Source: Alcanivoracaceae bacterium
GTDB lineage: Bacteria; Pseudomonadota; Gammaproteobacteria; Pseudomonadales; Alcanivoracaceae
Direction of reading: 5' to 3'
Length of the DNA: 64,000 nt
Assembly (NCBI GenBank): GCA_029212745.1
Contig: JARGOL010000003.1
Coordinates: 219,718-283,717 of the forward strand
The position numbers and the translations under genes are program-made. Every line of letters begins with the position of its first letter. Position 1 is the first letter of the stretch. This document shows, in pieces, positions 60,533-64,000 of this stretch. The notes beneath the pieces are model-generated. The model ran no database searches and was not told where the DNA came from. It was given only the letters and a program-made list of their open reading frames with translations.

Positions 60533-60850
60533 TCATGGCCGGCACACGCTGACGTTCCGGCCGCCACGGCCGGGCACTGGCGTTGAGGCCGGCAGCAAGG
60601 CCGCAAGCACGTCCTGCGCCCAATCGGGCAGGTCACTGGCGATCCGGTAATAGGCCCAGCGCGCGTCACGCCGCACTGTGACCAGCTGACAGGCCCGCAA
60701 CTGACCCAGCTGCCGGGACACCGTCGGCTGCGGCTGGTCCATCAATGCCACCAGCTCGCACACACACAGCTCACCGCGCTGCCAGAGCAGTGCAACCAGC
60801 CGCAGGCGGTTGTCGTCGGCAAGACACTTGCACAGCTGCACCGGCGTCAT
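60533..60850 (-). CDS. arsR: Arsenic-responsive ArsR repressor
   Basis: 105 residues from ATG at 60850, chosen because GGAG is seven bases upstream; the ATG at 60865 has none. The As(III)-binding Cys pair is in the ELCVCELVAL motif (CxC), and the winged helix is in QPTVSRQLGQLRACQLVTVR. Extra Cys appear at QLCKCLADD and near the C-terminus (VSVCRP). It represses the ars operon by binding the palindrome just upstream. Confidence 0.93.
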   Translation of the reverse strand: MTPVQLCKCLADDNRLRLVALLWQRGELCVCELVALMDQPQPTVSRQLGQLRACQLVTVRRDARWAYYRIASDLPDWAQDVLAALLPASTPVPGRGGRNVSVCRP

Positions 60851-60865
60851 TGAGGTCTCCGTCAT

Positions 60866-60893
60866 GTATATATGCATATATTCGCATATATAC
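60866..60893 (-). promoter_or_regulatory. ars operator (perfect inverted repeat)
   Basis: GTATATATGC (60866-60875) / GCATATATAC (60884-60893), 10-base perfect arms with an 8-base spacer, starting 16 bases upstream of the arsR start. AT-rich and placed over the probable promoter, it is the expected ArsR site. Confidence 0.85.
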
Positions 60894-60907
60894 ATGCATA
60901 TTCAACA

Positions 60908-60934
60908 AAAAAGGGGCTGTGTCAGCCCCTTTTC
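60908..60934. terminator. Intrinsic terminator after phoU
   Basis: GGGGCTG / CAGCCCC stem (60913-60929), with A6 on the left and T4 on the right. On the minus strand it ends the phoU transcript, nine bases after the stop, before the ars promoter. Confidence 0.9.
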
Positions 60935-60942
60935 CGGTCGAG

Positions 60943-61662
60943 TCAGCTCTTGCCGCTGACCTGTTCCTGGATCTCCGCCACCGGGATATGGCGCACATCC
61001 TTGCCTTTCACCAGGTAGATGAGCTGCTCGGCGATGTTGCGCGAATGGTCACCGATGCGCTCCAGGGCCCGCAGTGACCAGATGATGTTCAGCACCCGGG
61101 TAATGGAGCGCGGGTCTTCCATCATGAACGTCACCAGGGAACGCATGGCACTGCGATACTCCAGATCCACCTCGTTGTCCTCTGCCGCCACTTCGACCGC
61201 CTTGTCGGCATCGAAGCGGGCGAAGGCATCGAGGGCATCGCGCAGCATCTGGCGCACGTGGTTGCCGATATGGCGAACCTCGACATAACCGCGCGGTGAT
61301 TCGCCTTCTTCCGTCAGCTGTACTGCCATGCGCGCGATCTTGGCAGATTCATCACCGATTCGTTCGAGATCGGATACACACTTGGTCACCGCGATGACCA
61401 TACGCAGGTCTGACGCTGCGGGCTGGCGCAAGGCGAGCACACTGGCGCATTCCTCATCGATGAGCTTTTCCATGTCATCAACGCGGTCCTCGGTTTCCAG
61501 CACCTTGTCGGCGAGCTGGGAATCCGCTTGCAGCAGTGCCTGCAGCGCATCAATAACCTGCTTTTCCACCAGCCCGCCCATTTCCATCAGGTGCGAACGA
61601 ATGGATTCCATTTCCTCATTGAACTGGCTGGAACTGTGCTGGCCAAAATGGGAGCGATCCAT
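60943..61662 (-). CDS. phoU: Phosphate signalling protein PhoU
   Basis: 239 residues, two three-helix bundles. Metal-binding blocks ERIGDESAKIARMAVQL (about 85-101) and ERIGDHSRNIAEQLIYLV (about 190-207) both carry the E-R-I-G-D-H/E-x-x-x-x-A pattern typical of PhoU. It inhibits PhoR when phosphate is plentiful and modulates Pst. Follows pstB by 15 bases. Confidence 0.96.
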   Translation of the reverse strand: MDRSHFGQHSSSQFNEEMESIRSHLMEMGGLVEKQVIDALQALLQADSQLADKVLETEDRVDDMEKLIDEECASVLALRQPAASDLRMVIAVTKCVSDLERIGDESAKIARMAVQLTEEGESPRGYVEVRHIGNHVRQMLRDALDAFARFDADKAVEVAAEDNEVDLEYRSAMRSLVTFMMEDPRSITRVLNIIWSLRALERIGDHSRNIAEQLIYLVKGKDVRHIPVAEIQEQVSGKS

Positions 61663-61677
61663 GAGTTACTCCTTCCC

Positions 61678-62568
61678 TTAACCGAAACGGCCGGTGATAT
61701 AGGCTTCTGTCAGCTGATGATCCGGCGACGTGAAGACCTTGTTGGTTTCATTCACTTCTATCAGACGGCCGAGGTGAAAATAGGCCGTGCGATGGGAGAC
61801 GCGTGCAGCCTGCTGCATGGAGTGCGTGACGATGGCGATGGTGTACTGGCTGGAAAGCTCATCGATCAGCTCTTCGATCTTCGCCGTGGCGATCGGGTCC
61901 AGCGCCGAGCAGGGCTCATCCATCAGCACCACTTCCGGACTCACCGAAATGGTGCGGGCGATGCACAGGCGCTGCTGCTGGCCACCGGAAAGACCGGTGC
62001 CCGGCTGGTCCAGGCGATCTTTCACTTCATCCCAGAGACCGGCCTTGCGCAGGCTGTTTTCGACAATCTCGTCGAGCTCGTAACGCTTGCTGGCCAGGCC
62101 ATGAAGGCGCGGCCCATAGGCGACGTTGTCATAGATCGATTTCGGGAACGGATTCGGTTTCTGGAACACCATGCCGACCCGGGCGCGCAATTCCACCACG
62201 TCCAGCTTCGGGTCATAAATGTTCTGCTCATCCAGGGTCAGCTCGCCCTTTACTGAACAGATGTCGATGGTGTCATTCATGCGATTGAGTGAGCGCAGGA
62301 AGGTGGACTTGCCACAACCTGACGGCCCAATCAGCGCAATTACCTCATTGTTGCCGATATCCAGGCTGACATCGAAAATGGCCTGCTTGTCACCATAGAA
62401 CACATTGACGTCGCGCATGCGCATCTTGGCGTCATCCACCAACGGCTTGCCGACGGTGTTTTCAGGATATCGGATGTCTGCGTCCATCGTGTTGTCGCCC
62501 TTGTCGCCGGCTGCCGGAATCGAGGCAGGCCCATTGCCAGTATCTGTGAAGTTCGGTGCGGTTTCCAT
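61678..62568 (-). CDS. pstB: Phosphate ABC transporter ATP-binding protein
   Basis: 296 residues from ATG at 62568 (AGGGAG five bases upstream). Walker [20 protein letters not shown], signature [15 protein letters not shown], Walker [14 protein letters not shown] and the switch His in [10 protein letters not shown]. It has about 35 extra residues at the N-terminus. It energises phosphate import with PstA/C. Confidence 0.96.
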   Translation of the reverse strand: METAPNFTDTGNGPASIPAAGDKGDNTMDADIRYPENTVGKPLVDDAKMRMRDVNVFYGDKQAIFDVSLDIGNNEVIALIGPSGCGKSTFLRSLNRMNDTIDICSVKGELTLDEQNIYDPKLDVVELRARVGMVFQKPNPFPKSIYDNVAYGPRLHGLASKRYELDEIVENSLRKAGLWDEVKDRLDQPGTGLSGGQQQRLCIARTISVSPEVVLMDEPCSALDPIATAKIEELIDELSSQYTIAIVTHSMQQAARVSHRTAYFHLGRLIEVNETNKVFTSPDHQLTEAYITGRFG

Positions 62569-62584
62569 TTTCACTCCCTGACGC

Positions 62585-63853
62585 CTACCAGCGTCGCTCG
62601 AGGCGCTTGCGCAGCACCACGGCCAGTGTGTTCATCATGATCAGGAATCCCAGCAGCACCATGATGGCTGCGGATGTCATCGAGACGAAAGACGCCTCCG
62701 GGCTGTCCGCCCACAGGTAAATCTGTACCGGCAACACGGTGGCCGGGCTCAACGGCCCGCCCGGGATGTCGACGATAAAGGCCACCATGCCGATCATCAG
62801 CAGCGGCGCGGTTTCGCCGAGCGCCTGCGCCATGCCGATGATGGCGCCGGTCAGCATGCCCGGCAGAGCCAGGGGCAGGACGTGGTGCATGACCACCTGC
62901 ATGCGCGATGCACCCAGGCCCAGGGCCGCTTCACGAATGCTCGGCGGCACTGATTTGATCGATGCCCGGGCAGAAATGATGATGGTGGGCAACGTCATCA
63001 GGGTCAGCACAAGGCCCCCCACCACCGGTACCGAACGCGGCATGCCGAACAGGTTGATGAAGATGGCCAGGCCGAGCAGGCCGAAAATGATGGAGGGCAC
63101 CGCCGCCAGGTTGTTGATGTTCACCTCGATGAAATCAGTAAACCGGTTCTTGGGGGCAAACTCTTCCAGGTAGATGGCCGCCGCCACACCAATGGGAAAT
63201 GCCAACGCCAGTGTCACCAGCATGGTGAAGAAGGAGCCGGCCACCGCGCCCCACACACCGGCCTGCTCCGGCTCACGGCTGTCACCGTGGGTGAAGAAAG
63301 AGGCGTTCCAGCGAGTATCGGTGCTGCCTTCCTGCACCAGCTCATCCACCCAGGCCCGGGCCTGCTCCGGCAAGCGCGCAGATTCCTGCGCCTCCTGTCC
63401 CAGTTTCAGGTACCGGTCCACATCATCGTCCGCCAGCAGCCACAGCGTTTCAGTGGTCCCCAGCAGCTGCGGGTTTTCAGCCAGCCGGTCACGCAGCGTA
63501 TAACCCGCGCCGGACGACACCAGCTTGTACAGGTTGCGCTTCTCCAGTCGACCCTCGACGCTCGGAAAGCGCTCACGCAGCGCATTCTTTATCAGCGCGT
63601 CGTAATCGGCATAGGCCAGTTCATCGGGGTCGGTGGGATCATCGATATAGAGTTCGTCCTGGTCCCAGCGAATCTCCAGCTGGATGTAGGTCTCCACGAA
63701 TGCGCTGTGGCCCTTGCCGATGATGTCGGTGAACAGCACCACCACCGCCATCAGGCCAAACAGGACCGACGCCATGCCCATGGCACGGAAACGTTTCTCG
63801 GCGCGGTAGCGCCGGGCCAGAGTCTTGCGAACCTGTTCCGTCGTCTTACTCAT
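62585..63853 (-). CDS. pstA: Phosphate ABC transporter permease PstA (long N-terminal form)
   Basis: 422 residues from ATG at 63853. Permease core in the last ~220 residues with the EAA-type loop [20 protein letters not shown]. There is an extra periplasmic domain between the first helix and the core (about residues 45-215), as in the Pseudomonas-type PstA, which is longer than E. coli PstA. Its start overlaps pstC by eight bases. Confidence 0.94.
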   Translation of the reverse strand: MSKTTEQVRKTLARRYRAEKRFRAMGMASVLFGLMAVVVLFTDIIGKGHSAFVETYIQLEIRWDQDELYIDDPTDPDELAYADYDALIKNALRERFPSVEGRLEKRNLYKLVSSGAGYTLRDRLAENPQLLGTTETLWLLADDDVDRYLKLGQEAQESARLPEQARAWVDELVQEGSTDTRWNASFFTHGDSREPEQAGVWGAVAGSFFTMLVTLALAFPIGVAAAIYLEEFAPKNRFTDFIEVNINNLAAVPSIIFGLLGLAIFINLFGMPRSVPVVGGLVLTLMTLPTIIISARASIKSVPPSIREAALGLGASRMQVVMHHVLPLALPGMLTGAIIGMAQALGETAPLLMIGMVAFIVDIPGGPLSPATVLPVQIYLWADSPEASFVSMTSAAIMVLLGFLIMMNTLAVVLRKRLERRW

Positions 63854-64000
63854 ACTGTTCCCGGTATTTCCTGACGATGTGCTGGGCAACGATATTCAGG
63901 CCAAGGGTGACCACGAACAGCATCAGGCCCAGGGCGAAGGCAGCCAGCGTCTTGGCTGAGTCGAATTCCTGGTCACCCACCAGCAGTGTGACAATCTGCA
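63846..64000 (-). CDS. pstC: Phosphate ABC transporter permease PstC (C-terminal end only)
   Basis: The minus frame entering the window reads QIVTLLVGDQEFDSAKTLAA, then a hydrophobic helix FALGLMLFVVTLGLNIVAQH, ending RKYREQYE at a TAA. This is the usual tail of PstC. About 50 residues are visible; the rest lies outside the window. It overlaps the start of pstA by eight bases. Confidence 0.9.
   Translation of the reverse strand, partial: QIVTLLVGDQEFDSAKTLAAFALGLMLFVVTLGLNIVAQHIVRKYREQYE

Noticed and set aside
1-64000. tRNA or rRNA genes, insertion sequences, prophage
   Set aside because: I scanned for cloverleaf CCA-type ends, transposase motifs and phage structural genes and saw none.

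Overview
The window is chromosomal DNA from a GC-rich gammaproteobacterium. The gene orders EEP-dsbA-cytochrome c4-cytochrome c5-engB, polA/thrB, znuA/znuCB, rubA-rubB, ubiC-ubiA-phoB-phoR and pstCAB-phoU match what I remember of Pseudomonas. Adjacent rubredoxin and rubredoxin reductase genes, a membrane desaturase and several lipases/esterases point to the Pseudomonadales/Alcanivorax side of the class. An Alcanivorax-like hydrocarbon user is my best guess, as an inference only: there is no rRNA in the window and no alkB.

Layout. 1-13.7 kb is a mosaic of metabolic and stress genes: a MetY-type sulfhydrylase (cut by the window edge), an AraC regulator, a crotonase, a CBS protein, a UDP-HexNAc dehydrogenase, a lactonase-like hydrolase/desaturase/SMR transporter operon, an AhpD-like protein, an orphan periplasmic binding protein, glutathione peroxidase, a dGTPase and a 2OG-Fe(II) oxygenase. 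14.0-16.8 kb is clearly different: AT-richer, with six small genes all on the minus strand separated by six attC-type recombination sites. This is an integron cassette array with no integrase in view (a CALIN). 17.3-25.1 kb holds a GGCT-like gene behind a hairpin that buries its Shine-Dalgarno, and a tight operon of four exported proteins sharing an N-terminal V-(S/A/T)-G-x-x-G motif, followed by a lipoprotein alpha/beta hydrolase.

25.3-45.4 kb is the conserved block from EEP to znuB. It is split by a six-gene Mrp-type Na+/H+ antiporter operon (28.97-34.69 kb) lying between engB and polA. The engB-proximal end keeps a structured intergenic region with a strong terminator, at the position where other gammaproteobacteria carry Spot 42/ErsA-type sRNAs. 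45.4-51.1 kb has membrane proteins, a methyltransferase, and an OmpR-type two-component system divergent from an InaA-like kinase plus methyltransferase pair.

51.2-64 kb carries an SCP2 protein, rubredoxin reductase, a 54-residue rubredoxin, ubiCA, phoBR behind a clear Pho box, slyX, a yybP-ykoY manganese riboswitch driving a TMEM165/GDT1-type exporter, a REP pair, an arsRC-acr3-arsH operon with a palindromic operator, and phoU-pstB-pstA-pstC (pstC cut by the window edge). The phosphate genes form one regulon split by the riboswitch and arsenic modules. Since arsenate enters through Pst, the proximity of ars and pst makes physiological sense, although each has its own control signals.
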